A DNA stretch of 64,000 nt from Cephalopachus bancanus (Eukaryota > Chordata > Mammalia > Primates > Tarsiidae): contig JAPVLO010000044.1 of the NCBI GenBank assembly GCA_027257055.1, positions 2,604,001 to 2,668,000 on the forward strand. Direction: 5' to 3'. The position numbers and the translations under genes are program-made. Shown in pieces: positions 47,068-58,499 of this stretch (position 1 is the first letter of the stretch; every line of letters begins with the position of its first letter). The notes under the pieces are model-generated. The model was not told where the DNA came from. It was given only the letters and a program-made list of their open reading frames with translations, and made no database searches.

Positions 47068-47355
47068 GCCAGGTGCAGTGGCTCAAGCCTGTAATCCCAG
47101 CACTTTGGGAAGCCAAGGAGAGAGGATGGTCTGAGCCCAGGGGTTCGAGACCAGCCTGGGCAACTTGGTGAGCCCGCATTTCTAGAATTAAAAAAAAAAA
47201 AAATTAGCTGGGTGTGGTGGCACATGCCTATGGTTCCAGCTACTTGGAAGACTGAGGCAGAAGGATCGTCCAAGCCCAGCAGTTCGATACTGTGGTGGCC
47301 GTGAGCTTGTCACTGCACTCCAACCTGGGCAAAGAGTGAGACTCCAGCTCAAAAT
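47068..47355 (+). repeat. Alu, early/intermediate lineage type
   Basis: Has 'ggggttcgagaccagcctgg' (half T-arm) and 'actgtggtggccgtgagctt' in the right arm, intermediate between AluJ and the two derived types. Confidence 0.88.
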
Positions 47356-47369
47356 AATAATAATAGTGG

Positions 47370-47570
47370 CAAAGCAACCACTTATGCCGCACCAACCATG
47401 TGTCAGGCACTTTATAGAAAAATTATCCCAACAATCTTCATATCAACCTTACAAGATAGACATCATTGGGTCCACTTTTTAAATGAGCAAACTGAGGCAC
47501 AGAGAGGCTGAAGGACTTGCCTTAAGATCATCCATTTGAACCAGTTTGAGAACCCAGAGCCCATGACTCA
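47370..47570 (-). repeat. MIR, reverse
   Basis: 'caccaaccatgtgtcaggca', 'aaatgagcaaactgaggcac', 'agagaggctgaaggacttgc' and the closing 'aagatcatcc'. Confidence 0.82.
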
Positions 47571-48244
47571 TCCACCACCCCCAGGGCCTCTTGCCCTAGC
47601 CCCTAGCCAGTCCTCTTACCTAGAATGCATCTCAAATCATCTCCACCTGGTAGCCTCAGATTCCTCTTTCAAGCAACTGAGTAATTTGCCCAAGATCACC
47701 AAGACAGAGTATAGCAGAGTCAGGGTGTGAACTCTGGTCTTTAGCCTGACCAATCCCCAATTCATTTGCTAGTCATCTATAAAGAATGGAGTTTCTAGTT
47801 CATATAATTTCCCAGAGAACTCTGAGGAAAGCCAAAAGAAAAACATGGCTAAAACACTCACTGACGAGTGGTCAGTAAACCCTGGGCCTCAGAGTCAGTG
47901 TCTGGACTGCTCTATATCTAGGCTCCATGAGTAAATCCAAGGCTGGCCCAGGATGACTTCTGCTAGCTGGCAGAGTCCTTGAGATCAACAGGGCCTCTTG
48001 GCATTTGCGTCTTTCTCCTGACGGTGAAGAAGTAGATAGCCACCTATGGTTCATGCTGGCACATGGCTTCTGGTGGAGTCTGCACATCCCCACAAAAATG
48101 GTTTCTTCTCTCACAGCTCCTACTAGTTGTATCACCAGCCTCCCAGGTACTCAGGCCCTGACCACTTCTTTCTCCACTGCCTGTCCCTTTTCCCAAGTGC
48201 ATGCACACACACACGTCAGTCACTTAAGCTTGTCACCACAACCA
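47571..48244. other. Unassigned sequence
   Basis: No gene supported. About 47650-47740 has a second weak reverse-MIR core ('gagtaatttgcccaagatca'). Confidence 0.35.
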
Positions 48245-48480
48245 CAGGAGTCTCAGGACTCTTGTTTGCAAGTTATAGAAAACTCAGCTCAAATTCATTG
48301 TCTCAGGTACCTGAAGCAGCTAGGGATACAACTGATTCAGGGACTCCAACGATGGCCTTGGGACCTGGCCTTACTTCTCCATCTCTCACTCTGTTTTTGT
48401 AGCTCCATTCTGTCTTGCCCAGAAGCTCCATATTCACTTCCTGTCAGCCACAAGTCCACTGGAAAATAGAACTCCCTTTC
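48245..48480. repeat. Medium-reiterated repeat piece, unnamed
   Basis: 'cttgtttgcaagttatagaa', 'aactcagctcaaattcattg' and 'gattcagggactccaacgat' resemble a repeat also glimpsed at 49555-49920 and 60045-60500. The tie between the three is by eye. Confidence 0.4.
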
Positions 48481-48531
48481 TCTAAATCATCTGACTAGAA
48501 CGGTGGGCCTGACTCTCAATGGCCACTGTGG

Positions 48532-48765
48532 CCAGGGGATGGATACACGTGTCAGCTTAGGCCAGGGTCACACGCCATGCCCTAGGTCTAGGTATGGAGT
48601 CAGTTCTACCCAAACCACAGGCATTGAGTTGGGGAGAGAGGTGTTTTCCAGGGGATGGATACACATGTCAGCTCAGGCCAGGGTTGCATGCCATGTCCTA
48701 GGTCTAGGTATGGAGTCAGTTCCACCCAAACCACATGCACTAAGTTGGGGGGAGAGGTGGTTTCC
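48532..48765 (+). repeat. 116-bp direct tandem duplication
   Basis: Copy 1 at 48532-48647, copy 2 at 48648-48763. Both begin 'ccaggggatggatacac' and contain 'cctaggtctaggtatggagt' and 'caaaccaca'. About ten scattered differences separate them. Confidence 0.93.
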
Positions 48766-48904
48766 AAAGGAAAATGGGGAGGTTACTATCAGAAGAAGAG
48801 AGAGCAGTTGCTGAACATACAACAACAAATCCTCATGCTGCCCATCTCCATTCTGGGTCACCATGCATGCCTGAAATGCAACAATTTCTAACCTGAGCCT
48901 ATAA

Positions 48905-49480
48905 CGAACTCTCTGACTTTCACCTTCTCATCTTAACTATCCTCTACACAGCCCTGAATCCTTCAAAAAACAAACAAACAAAATCCCTACCCCAATGCTC
49001 ATATTGTCCACCCATAAAATCCAAGGTCCTGGACCTGAAACTCAAACCCTTCATGCTCTGACCCCAACACGATTCCCCAGCCTCTTCACCTTTAGCTTCC
49101 TTCACTTGCTCACCTGACATTTCAGTCCAAAAAGACCAGCTACTGTTTTCCCAACACACTTTATATTTTATCTCCTCTGAGCCTGTATTCATGCTGTGCC
49201 CTTCACCAGGAGTGTCACCAACACCCATCTCCATTCCTCCAAGTCGCTGAAATGAAGCCCAGTTCCATGGCCACCTCCCTCTCAAAGGTTCATTTCTGCT
49301 GAATCCACACCGGCTCCAGTACTCCAGTCCAGCTCCCCTTGTCACTGACCCTCAGCCCTCCATCCCCTGATCCTTGTGTGGAGTACGGCACAAACCTCAC
49401 TAGCTGCTCTGCAGCCTCACTCAGCACTCTTCTTATGGTATGATTCACCTACAGCAGAGACTGAGCTCTTGTGAGTGAGA
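48905..49480 (+). repeat. L2, long 3' portion
   Basis: 'catgctctgaccccaacacg', 'ttccttcacttgctcacctg', 'gtattcatgctgtgcccttc', 'accaggagtgtcaccaacac' and 'ggccacctccctctcaaagg' match L2 order. Confidence 0.65.
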
Positions 49481-49554
49481 GTACCACAAGCATGACAGCC
49501 GGCACCCCAGGCAGTCAAGCCAGCTCCAGTATTGAGCAGGACTCTTCTGATGGC

Positions 49555-49925
49555 AGGAAACCAAAGTCAAATCTCTTTAAATGCAAAGGTAATTGGTTCA
49601 GTCATAAGTACACACAGCAAGGGTAGTAGACGTGGCTGAATTCAACCATACTCTCTCTCCATCTACATGTCTCCATTTCTGTTCTTCTTGACACGATGGA
49701 TTCATTTCCTAGAGAAGGTGGCTTCTGGTGATTCCAGCTTACATCATCCTTCCAACTTGAGATCACAGGAAGCAGAACAATTTTTAGCAGCAAAATTTGG
49801 GGAGGACTCTGGCCTGGCTTGGTCACATGACCTTCTAACTAATCACTATGGCCTGAGAAATAGCGTTCTCTGATTGGCCAGGCCTAGGTCACATGTCAAT
49901 GACAGACTCAACCCAACCCTGAGAA
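49555..49925. repeat. Medium-reiterated repeat piece, unnamed
   Basis: 'ggcctggcttggtcacatga', 'ctaatcactatggcctgaga' and 'ctctgattggccaggcctag' resemble the CCAAT-bearing repeat at 60330-60500. Confidence 0.4.
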
Positions 49926-50104
49926 CTACACAAAATAGGCCCCCTAGGAAAAAGGGATCTGTTGCCAGAGACAAAGAAAAAAAAAGACAGTAATTACCCC
50001 AGTACCCTTACAACACCTGAGCATGAGAGCTCATCCACACAGTGGATTAGCAATTTAATTGTTGCTGACAGGCATAGTCAAAGAGCTGCAGATTGGGATA
50101 ACAG

Positions 50105-50340
50105 CAATTATTATTATAATAGCTCATATCTTTTGAGCACCGGTGTGTCAAGCACTACTCTTAAGTACCTAATATGTGTTAACTCACTTATTCCTCATGA
50201 CAACCCATGAGATAGACACAATTATTAATCACATTTTACAGATGAGAAAAATGAGATACAAACAAGGTAAGTCACTGGCCCAAAGTCTCCCAGCTAAGAA
50301 GTTGAGAAGCCAGGAGTCTGGTCCCAGAGCCTGGATCCTC
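50105..50340 (-). repeat. MIR, reverse
   Basis: 'tgtgttaactcacttattcc', 'cattttacagatgagaaaaa', 'gtcactggcccaaagtctcc' and 'aggagtctggtcccagagcc'. Confidence 0.85.
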
Positions 50341-51300
50341 TCCCCTACCCAGGATTGTCTCCAAGGAGAGCTTGGTAGTGTCCGGTATGGAATGTTTGTG
50401 CTGGAGGGCAGGAGAAGTCTGCCCTCTACAAGGCTGCAACTTCCAGTCTGACCACATTCTTCTCTAAAACAGTCAAGAAGCTTGATGGGCAGCTTCTGCC
50501 TGGCTCTGTCCCCTGCTCCAAGGGAGGAGATGTGATCTGACACCCCTGCCCTCACCACCTTGCTGCCCCTCCCCTCCAGCTGGTCACCCTAGGGTCTCCA
50601 CTTCTCAGAACCCAGCTCCTCGCCCAGCCACAAGTGCAGCAGGAAGATGAGGCACCAGAGCATCAGGAGGCCCCAGTGTCAAGAACCAGAGACTCAGGCC
50701 AGGACACCACTGGAGAAGGGGAGAGGGCACAGGCAGACAGACAGGCAGAGAACAGAGATAGGGAGAGAACACAGGTGGAAAGTGGGAGAAAGGAATGAAG
50801 ACAGACAGACCTCCTCCTCGCCCACCCTTCCCCTGCACTCGTTGTCAGCACATCTGACTCTCTCCTCAACCCCTGGCGGGGACAAGGGAAGTCCCTTAAA
50901 ACAGGCAGGTAAAAGTTGGGCAGCCACTTGGGCATGTGTTCCTTTAGTCTCAACTCACAAGTCTCACAAGCAGAGCTACAGCTTCCAGAGGTGAAGTGAG
51001 TGAGGACAGATGCCCACAGATGGGAGGAGGCCTTCCACTTGACCCTACCCAGGCAATGGACCTGACACTCAGAAGGCCCCAGAACCATCTTGGTCTTTTG
51101 GCCAAAGATCCAGAAGCCAAAGCCTATGGTCACAACAAAGGGCAGGGGTAGGCATCCGCGGGGTTAGGGAGAATGTGAAGACCCTGTCCATCTCTCCCAT
51201 GGGATCTGAGTTCTCTTCTGACCACATCACACGAGATCCCCACCACCATCTTCTCTCAGAATATCTGCTTGATCCCATGAGACATTGACTTGAAGTTTCA
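50341..51300. other. Unassigned sequence
   Basis: No gene supported. A GACA/AGAC-rich stretch lies at about 50732-50815. Frames up to 156 codons (50663-51133, reverse) overlap it and lack motifs. Confidence 0.35.
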
Positions 51301-51307
51301 CTTTGTC

Positions 51308-51390
51308 CGGAACTAGCTGTGTGACCTTGGTTACACCCTTCCCCTCCTGAGACCTCAGTCTGCCATCTCTACAGCAAGGGGCCCCTTCAA
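51308..51390 (+). repeat. MIR core fragment
   Basis: 'ggaactagctgtgtgacctt' and 'ccctcctgagacctcagtct' are MIR core words. Confidence 0.65.
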
Positions 51391-51849
51391 GGTTGGCATT
51401 CTGTGGCCCTGCGACTCAGTTGGTCCTCACCAACCTTCAAAGCCAATGGTGCCTTCACAGGGATGCTACTTAGGGACCCTCCACACTGTTCACCTTTCCC
51501 CTGCCCTGGGAGCCCCCCATGCTGTCCAGTTTCTCAGCCCCTACCTGCCCACCTCCCAAACCCCAGCCTCCCATTCCCTCAAGCTACCCCAAGAAGCTGG
51601 CCAACCACCCATGTAAACTAAGATGACATGCGACAAGGTGACGAGTGAGACGGGGGATGGCCTGGTACACCACCACACCTTAGCCGCACTGAACTGGCCT
51701 GGCACTTGGGCTGAGTGGGGATTCGAGACAGTGTGTGCCCGGAAAGAGGATGGGTGGGACCTCCCACCCCTCTGATCCCCCACCGCATAGGGCTGACCCC
51801 TAAAAGAGAGAGCATGTGGGCCCGCCCTTCCCCAGGTCCCAAGAGACAG

Positions 51850-52190
51850 ACCTTGAAACCTTGACGGAGGGCGAGCGGGAGGGAGGATGACCCGCGGCCA
51901 CGTCCGCCTCCTCCTCGCGATGACGGGGCCTTGGCAGCCACGAGGGCGCTGGGCCCGATGCGACTGAGCAGCGCATCGCGTCCCCGCAGCCCGCGCCAAA
52001 TGTCAGCGCTGTGCGCGGGGCCCCACCCCGTTCCCGAAAACCAAAGGCGCCCCTTCCAGAGAAGAAAAGGACGGAGCCTCATCATTAATAGCGCTGGCGG
52101 CAAGGTAAAGCCGCCCGCCCGCCCCCGCGCCCCCGCGCCGTAATTATGCCCGCGCGGCTTTCATCCCGCGCACACGCGCAAAGTTTATTG
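51850..52190. promoter_or_regulatory. CpG island
   Basis: I count about 43 CpG dinucleotides in some 340 bp, against near absence elsewhere outside young Alus. It is not Alu or other known repeat. Typical of an unmethylated promoter or developmental regulatory site. GC boxes such as 'cccgcccgcccccgcgcccc' occur near 52112. No TATA box is evident. Reverse frames of 152 and 161 codons (51541-51999, 51618-52103) are explained by the GC bias. Confidence 0.8.
52095..52112 (+). other. Consensus-grade 5' splice donor in CpG island
   Basis: GGCAAG|GTAAAG with the exon edge at 52104, matching the MAG|GTRAG donor pattern. If a transcript starts in the island on the plus strand, this is where a first exon could end. 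No partner acceptor can be assigned from sequence alone. Confidence 0.3.
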
Positions 52191-52640
52191 TTGTATTTCG
52201 GCCTTTTTTCAGTCTCCTCTGCCTTTCATGCCAGGGGAAGGGTGCCGAGGGGTCACAGCACCTCCCCCACCTCCTCTCCCTGCTGCAGTCCTTTTAGAAA
52301 AACACCCAAAGCCATAATTTGTCTTAGAATTTCTTTTGAAACAGCTACAAGAAAGACTAACGACTGCTCTTTTCCCTCTGTTTCTGATTCCAGCCATCCC
52401 TTTATCTGGCTTTCATTAGAGCCTCGGCCGCGCCTCTTTTGTGGGAGAGACTTGAGGGAGCCGAGGCAGTTTCCCAGCCGCTGTGATGTTGCTAAAGATT
52501 AAAAAGGAGCTTTGAAGCTGCACCAGTTCCCTCTGCGCCCCCTCGGTACAGGACCTCAGAAAGACCCAAGCCATCTGGCAAACCTGACATAAAGACAAAA
52601 TAAAGTGATTGAAACAGTCTCTTCAAAGCCACAATGGCAG
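52140..52640. promoter_or_regulatory. Candidate conserved regulatory flank of CpG island
   Basis: Repeat-free. Contains TAATTATG (52140), TTTATTGTTGTATTTC (forkhead/SOX-like, 52182), AGCCATAATTTGTC (52309), AAACAGCTAC (E-box-like), GCTTTCATTAGAG, TTGTTGATTTGGGCG and GTTATCTTTC (GATA-like). Sequence complexity and lack of decay suggest constraint, but this needs comparison. Confidence 0.4.
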
Positions 52641-54420
52641 ATTTGTTGATTTGGGCGTTATCTTTCATGCGAGGCCCTCTGAAGTCACCAGAACACCTAG
52701 GTAATCTCAGACGGGCCTGACTGGAGTGGCTGGAGCCTTCCAGGCCGAAGCTCGGAGAGGGGCCCGGCCTAGCCTGGCAGGAGCTGAGGGATGGACTGCA
52801 GGCCCCAGAAAACTCCAGGACTAGATCCAGAGTCCGGGCCTCAGCAGCGGTTTCCAGCCAGGCCTGCTCTGGAGGGGCGCTGACCTGGGCCAGACGGAGT
52901 CCGGACAGGAAGCTGATGTGAGGTGGTTGTCCTGAGCCAGAGGGGAGTGGTGGGAGATGAAAGGCCACTGCCCTGATTGCAACCGACAGCTGGTTAGTAA
53001 CGCCCTGGCAGCTTCGGTATCATACCCTGCTTCTCACAGCTCCCAGCTGGGTAAGGCCTGGGAAGATGGCTGTCTGCCTGGGCCCAGGGGAAGGTCTCCC
53101 TAAGCACTCTTGGACAGCAAAGATCCAGGAAGCACAGAACCACGGGCAGCTCTGACCCAGTTCTACATTAATGCCCGCGTACCTGGAGCCTGGCCCTCTC
53201 TGGGCCTCAGCTTGCCCTCCTGCAGAAGGGGCAGGGCCTACCCTAATGGGTGGAGTTTCCACTATCCTATTGGGTAGCAGAGCCTGGAGCCCACAGCCAT
53301 GGATCGTGGGTGCTCCACTGGCCTGGGTGGGAATCCTAGAGGAGGTGGCCTCAGTACTACGGCTGCCCCTTCCATACTAAGTTTCAGCCCATGCATTTGG
53401 GGGACAACACACCCACGACTGATCCAACCTCAAACAAAGCATTCCCCCCTCAGTGCCTCCGTTGTCCCAGTGGCAAAACTCAAGGGCTGGAGTGCACAAG
53501 AGCTATTCAGGTGCTGGGGAGAAGGAGACTCCGTGAGCATTCCTGAAGGGGCTGAGGTGGGGTCAAGAGAAAGCTGAGCAGGTGGTCTGAGGTCTCCCGC
53601 CTTGGTGCTTTCATCTGTCACACCACACTGGGCTTCAGAATAAGATCGCCAGGCTTTTCTCCGTGTCTGCTGATTAAAACACTCATCCGAATGAAAAGCC
53701 ACAGGTACTGAGGGCCTCCTGCTCCTTCCTTGTGACCTCCTTGAACCTGGGATTCTAATCGGACCCTGAGGAGCTTAATAAGAGCCAGGCTTCATTCCAC
53801 CCTGTTTTAGCAAAATAATGAATTCACAAAGTCTAACCGTCTATCAAAAACCAAAAATCTGTTGAAGACTTGCTCTGCCCTTCCACCCAGGAAAACGTAA
53901 TACCTGCCTATCCTCAAACACTGGACCCAGAAGAGACTTCTGAGGAATATTCGCACTCCCAGGGGATATGATAAATTGCCAGCTGTTTTCTAAACCAAGG
54001 ATAGAGGGCCTGGAGACAACTTGCCTACCTCCATCTTTCTTTGCATACTCATTCTCAGTCCAGCCAGATGTAGGACCAGGGTCCCAGCTCCTCTTCCACT
54101 CTCCTGTCCTCCATTCTCCTGTCCCCAAAGAGGAAACTTCTCAACACAGCTGGCCCCCAACTGCCCTTCCTTCCTTCCAGAAGCACAGTTGGTTCTGCCA
54201 ACAGGGTGGGAGGCTCACAACAGAGATTTCCTGGCATCTTGGCAGTGATGTGCCAGAGTGAGATTAGGCTTTCATCTGTGTGTCCTCCCAAGAGGAAGAG
54301 GAAGTCCAGTTCCCCAGAGAGGCAGGGTCACAGAAGAGGATGTATGGGAGAGGGCAGCCTGCCCACTAACCCCTAGAGGGAACCTTCCAGGTAGACTATT
54401 TGCCCCCCTTTTCTAACCAT
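52641..54420. other. Unassigned sequence
   Basis: No gene or firm repeat. Several reverse and forward frames of 90-158 codons (for example 52492-52968 reverse) have no recognisable motif or splice-like structure. Confidence 0.35.
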
Positions 54421-54424
54421 GCCT

Positions 54425-54560
54425 CCACATAGTCTCTGTCTGGTGAACTACTGCTCATCCTTCAAAACCCATCTCCAAAGTTGCTCCTTCTGTGAAGCCT
54501 TTCTGAGCTTTTTTCCTCCCTCAGCTCACATGCCACTTCACCCACATCGGTCTTAAGTAG
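54425..54560 (+). repeat. L2 fragment
   Basis: 'gtgaactactgctcatcctt', 'caaaacccatctccaaagtt' and 'tctgtgaagcctttctgagc' are a standard L2 stretch. Confidence 0.7.
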
Positions 54561-54597
54561 CTCTGAAATTAAATGAAAATGTTTTCAGGAAGAGGGC

Positions 54598-54815
54598 ACA
54601 CATCCGGAAGTAAAAGGACCTCAGTTCAAATGTCAGCTCCCTTATTCATCAGCTATGAGACCTTGGGCAGGCCACTTCACTTCTCTGAGTCCCAATTTCC
54701 TAATCTGTATGGTGGGAAAAACAAACAAACTTGCGCTCTAGAGTTGTTTTGAAGGTTAAGTAATGTAAGTGAAAGAGCCTAAAACCATGTCCCACACATA
54801 GAGGCACTCAAGAGA
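54598..54815 (+). repeat. MIR
   Basis: 'catcagctatgagaccttgg', 'cttctctgagtcccaatttc', 'ctaatctgtatggtgggaaa' and 'agagttgttttgaaggttaa'. Confidence 0.85.
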
Positions 54816-55059
54816 AGTGAACTTCATTTCTTCCTTAGTAGAGTGTGGGCTCCCAAGGGCAGGGCACAGGTCTTCATCACTCATTCATGCATTCATTCAT
54901 TCAGCCAGTTAGTCCTGTTGAGGCCCAAGCCCCAAGCCAGAAGCTGGGCATATAGCAAGTCACAAGACAGACTCTGTCCTGGGGTCCATAAATCTCAGTC
55001 AGCTTTCTTCACCTGTGTATCTCCAGCACCTGCTTTGGCTGACACTTTCCTCATCCTTC

Positions 55060-56206
55060 CCAGGTGGTTTGGCCAAAGGCAGGTTTTCAGAGTCCAGGAG
55101 AAGGTTGCCTGACCCCTGGAGTGGTCAGCAGGTTTCTTGCCTGCACTAGGCATTCTGTGGGGACAGAGCCTGATCTGAAGATTCTGGGAAGAAAGACATG
55201 AAGAAGAGTCACCATCCTCACTCTTGGGGAGCTCCTGGTCTGATGAGGGAGGGAGATACATAGTTCTTACCCTTGAAAACTCCCAATCTGCTGGAATATT
55301 TTCCTGATTTGGGGAACTCCCATTTGGAGAGCAGATCACAGGGTTCCGTTTTCCCTGATACTTCTAATTCTTTGTCTGATGGAGGAGACACATGCCTCCT
55401 GATCTTGGCCCAGTTTATTACCGATGGGGGTGAGATTGCTCCTGTCACAGGAAGGTACCTCCTCTGATGGGAGAGGTAGTTTGTGCCCACAGAGAGTGCA
55501 AGAGTCAGATAAAACAACATGCATGGAAAAAAAGAGAGAGAGATCAATGTAGGGACTCTTTGAAAAGCTAACTGTACAAGGTCTCTGTTTGTGGACTCAG
55601 AAGTGATATTCCTTGCTCTGAACATGCACTGTCCTCATCACATGGTTGGACACAAATGACAGAACCATCCCCCCGCCAAGCATCCAGCCAAGCCCCTCAC
55701 CAGAGAATCCAAGCCAGAACTGGCCTGAGGCCCTGTCACTGGCATCTTGTGCCAGCCTTGCCAGGGGAGGAGGCTTTCTCACGATTAGGGACATCTGGGC
55801 TGGCCCAGCTCCCAGAGGCCACCGACATTTTGAAAAGCAAGGCCTCCGCGGAAACACCATCTGCACATCGTAAAGCCGCTTGGTGGTTCCCAGAGGCTGC
55901 CTCTAGCTGCAGCTGTGTTGCCTGGGAAAAGAGAAAGTTACCAAAGTGTGGGTTTTTTGGGGGGCAGGGGAGGGTGGGTGATGAGAATGAGGATGACTGA
56001 GAGGGGAAAGCTGGGCTGCAATTCTGCCACCTGGCACTCTATACACTTCGGAAATTCATGTCACCTGGTTTGTCTCCCTGTTGCTGCCCTGTACCGCAGT
56101 GGGTTGTGCCTATCCCTGAAGGTGACTCAGTGATGGGGCTGAATACATTAGCGGTTATGCACTCAGCCTCTAGAGTTGCACTGCCTGGGTTCAAATCCCA
56201 GATCCA
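55060..56206. other. Unassigned sequence
   Basis: No gene supported. 56140-56200 resembles a MIR start ('tgcactgcctgggttcaaat'). Frames of 114-135 codons (54995-55339, 55218-55625 reverse; 55656-56000 forward) lack motifs. Confidence 0.35.
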
Positions 56207-56504
56207 GGCCGGGCTCGATGGCTCAGCCTGTAATCCCGCGCCTTGGGAGGCCCAGCCTGAGCCTGCGGGTTCGAGACCCGCCTGGGCAACTTGGCGAGAC
56301 CTCATCTCTACAATAAATCAAAAAATAGCCGAGCGTGGTAGCACACGCCTGTAGTTCCAGCTACTTGGAAGGCTGAGACGGAAGGATCGCCGGAGCCCAG
56401 GGGGTCGAGGCTGCGGTGGCCGGGAGCAGCCACTGCACTCCAGTCTGGGCGACAGAGTGAGACTCCAACTCAAAAACAAAACAAAACAAAACAAAAAAAA
56501 CAAC
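56207..56504 (+). repeat. Young-family Alu dimer, reference-quality forward copy
   Basis: Perfect 14-bp target duplication aaatcccagatcca at 56193-56206 and 56505-56518. Head 'ggccgggctcgatggctcag'; the T-arm is perfect at 56265-56281. A short left-arm deletion removes about 13 bases after 'cttgggaggc'. Tail is (CAAAA)n. Right-arm hairpin has one change ('ggccgggagcagcc'). Confidence 0.95.
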
Positions 56505-56518
56505 AAATCCCAGATCCA

Positions 56519-57178
56519 CTCTTGAAGTGAGTGGAGTGACTTTGCTGAGTCTGTTTCCCTCTTTGTACATTGGAGATTAGAATAAGCAAGCACACCTGTA
56601 TGGTGAGGTTGCTGTGGCAATTAAAAGTAATGCATGTTTTGAGCTGTCCACTTAAGAGCTGTCCACTTAACACCTGTACTATTTGCTCCATGCCTGATTC
56701 AAAGTGCTCAGTCACTGTTATCCTCCTCACGCCTTCCGGACGCCTATCCCGAGGCTCTGTAAGCAGGCATCTGTCATGGGTGGAGCTGTTCAGGATATTT
56801 CGTTGGCTGTCCTGCCCAGGGCCCCACACCCAGCACCAAGGTCACAGCTGATTGGACAAGGGACAGGGCCTGGCCCAAGGAAAGTTCATCTATTGGCAGT
56901 TGAGCAGAACCTATCAAATTCTCCGTGGAGAACTTTAATTGGGGAACTTTTGTGGATTCGTGATCATGCTGGGACATGTGGAAGCAGAGGAAGAAGACAG
57001 AGAGGAGAGACAGAGAAGTGTTCCTGAGAGACAGAAAGGGAGAGGGCAGGGGGAAGGCCTCTGGTCCAGTGTTTTGAGTTCCCATGTGAACTCCCAGTAG
57101 ACAAGGCTATACCTATGAGATATCCTGCCAAGAAGCACTAGCGCAAATGCGTACATAACACACACACCCTAATCCCAT

Positions 57179-57213
<35 letters not shown>

Positions 57214-57620
57214 CCTTTTATTTTTTCTTTACAAGTTCCCACCCATGTGTGAACAACTTCCAGAACTGTGAATCCCAAATGAGATTGATTTTGTTGAATG
57301 GGGCTCAGAGCTGAGAGAGAGTGCTGAATAGTTCTAGACAATAGGATTTTGGGGGAGCGGTGAAGAGAGTAGAGAAGAGATGGCTGGCTGTAGGAGAAAA
57401 AATACAGGTGCCCAGAGAGAGCAGTTGGGGAATTCCATAAAGCGTCTCAACTGGGGTGCATTATCCTACAGCAAAACGTCATCGAAATCACATCACCTGC
57501 CGTCTCCCGGTTCTGTTTCCCCCTGTGTTGACTCCATTCTGGGAGGGTTTGGCGCCCACAACTGGCAAGACAGCTGCTGACCCCTACAGCTTTATCCATT
57601 GCTTCTCAACCACAGACAAT
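56519..57620. other. Unassigned sequence
   Basis: No gene supported. Contains a direct 'gagctgtccactta' doublet at 56641-56669 and the CA repeat at 57180-57210. Confidence 0.35.
57178..57210 (+). repeat. (CA)n microsatellite
   Basis: About 15 CA units after TCATA. Confidence 0.92.
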
Positions 57621-57629
57621 AGGAGGGGT

Positions 57630-57950
57630 TCCAGTGTCAGTTTGGGCTTCCCCAGAAGCAGACCCTGAGTTACGTATTTTAGTACAAATGGTTTCCTCGG
57701 GAAGTGACCCCAGGAAACACTGGTAGGAAAATGTGGAAATGAGCCAAGGATGGGAAGGAGGTCAGTAAATGGTATGTTGTCATGCAGGTGTCTTGGTGGG
57801 CACCCGGTGCATAATTCCACTGGGAAGCTGTGAGAGGCAGGGTAGAGCATGCATCTCAGAACTGGGGAGTATATCCACCAGCTCCCATCAGCCATTGGTT
57901 GAGGGTTGCTCGAGAACTGACACCAGGACTCTTCAAATTTTGCACCCTCA
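57630..57950. repeat. Medium-reiterated repeat piece, unnamed
   Basis: 'tccccagaagcagaccctga', 'agtgaccccaggaaacactg' and 'cagccattggttgagggttg' are phrases of a widespread repeat I cannot name. An Alu monomer follows it directly. Confidence 0.45.
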
Positions 57951-58097
57951 GCCCAGCATGATGGCTCATGCCTATAATACCAGCGCTTTGGAAGGCTGAC
58001 GTGGAGGGATTGCTTGAGCACAGGAGTTCAAGGCTGCAGTGAGCTATGATCACACACTGCACTCTAGCCCAGGCAACAGAGTGAGACCCTGTTGAAA
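57951..58097 (+). repeat. Free Alu monomer (FRAM/FLAM-like)
   Basis: Head 'gcccagcatgatggctcatg' joined to 'gttcaaggctgcagtgagct' and ending 'cacactgcactctagcccag', then a purine-rich tail. One arm only. Confidence 0.8.
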
Positions 58098-58160
58098 GAA
58101 ATAGAAAGGAAGGAAGGGAGAGAGGGAGGGATAGAGGAAGGGAGGGAGTAATAGAGGGTG
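58098..58160 (+). repeat. Purine (GGAA/GGGA) low-complexity tract
   Basis: An A/G-only run ('aaaggaaggaagggagagag') grown from the Alu monomer tail. Confidence 0.85.
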
Positions 58161-58499
58161 TGTCCTAGATACCTCACTTGCCTCCCCTAGCTACCCTGAC
58201 AACTCCTTGGTGGCATTAGTTTTCTGACATTTTAGCCTGCTGCACACAAGGACTAGCAATTGAAGTTCAACCAGTGTACATGGAAATAGCAAGAGCCAAA
58301 GGGCTATGGGTAAGGCACAGACAGTGGCTGCTGCATCTAGCAAAAACCTCACAATATCTTAAAAGGTTCTGATTGGGTCACATATTCACCCTGGACCAAT
58401 CACTGAGGCCAGTGGGACGTGACATGCTAATTGAATCAGTCACAGACTGGGGGGTGGAAGGATGGGCCAATGAGAAGAATGAGAGCGTGCTGGGGTGTA

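Noticed and set aside
51541..52103. Overlapping reverse frames of 152 and 161 codons
   Set aside because: They coincide with the CpG island, where GC bias suppresses stops; no motif or start context supports coding.
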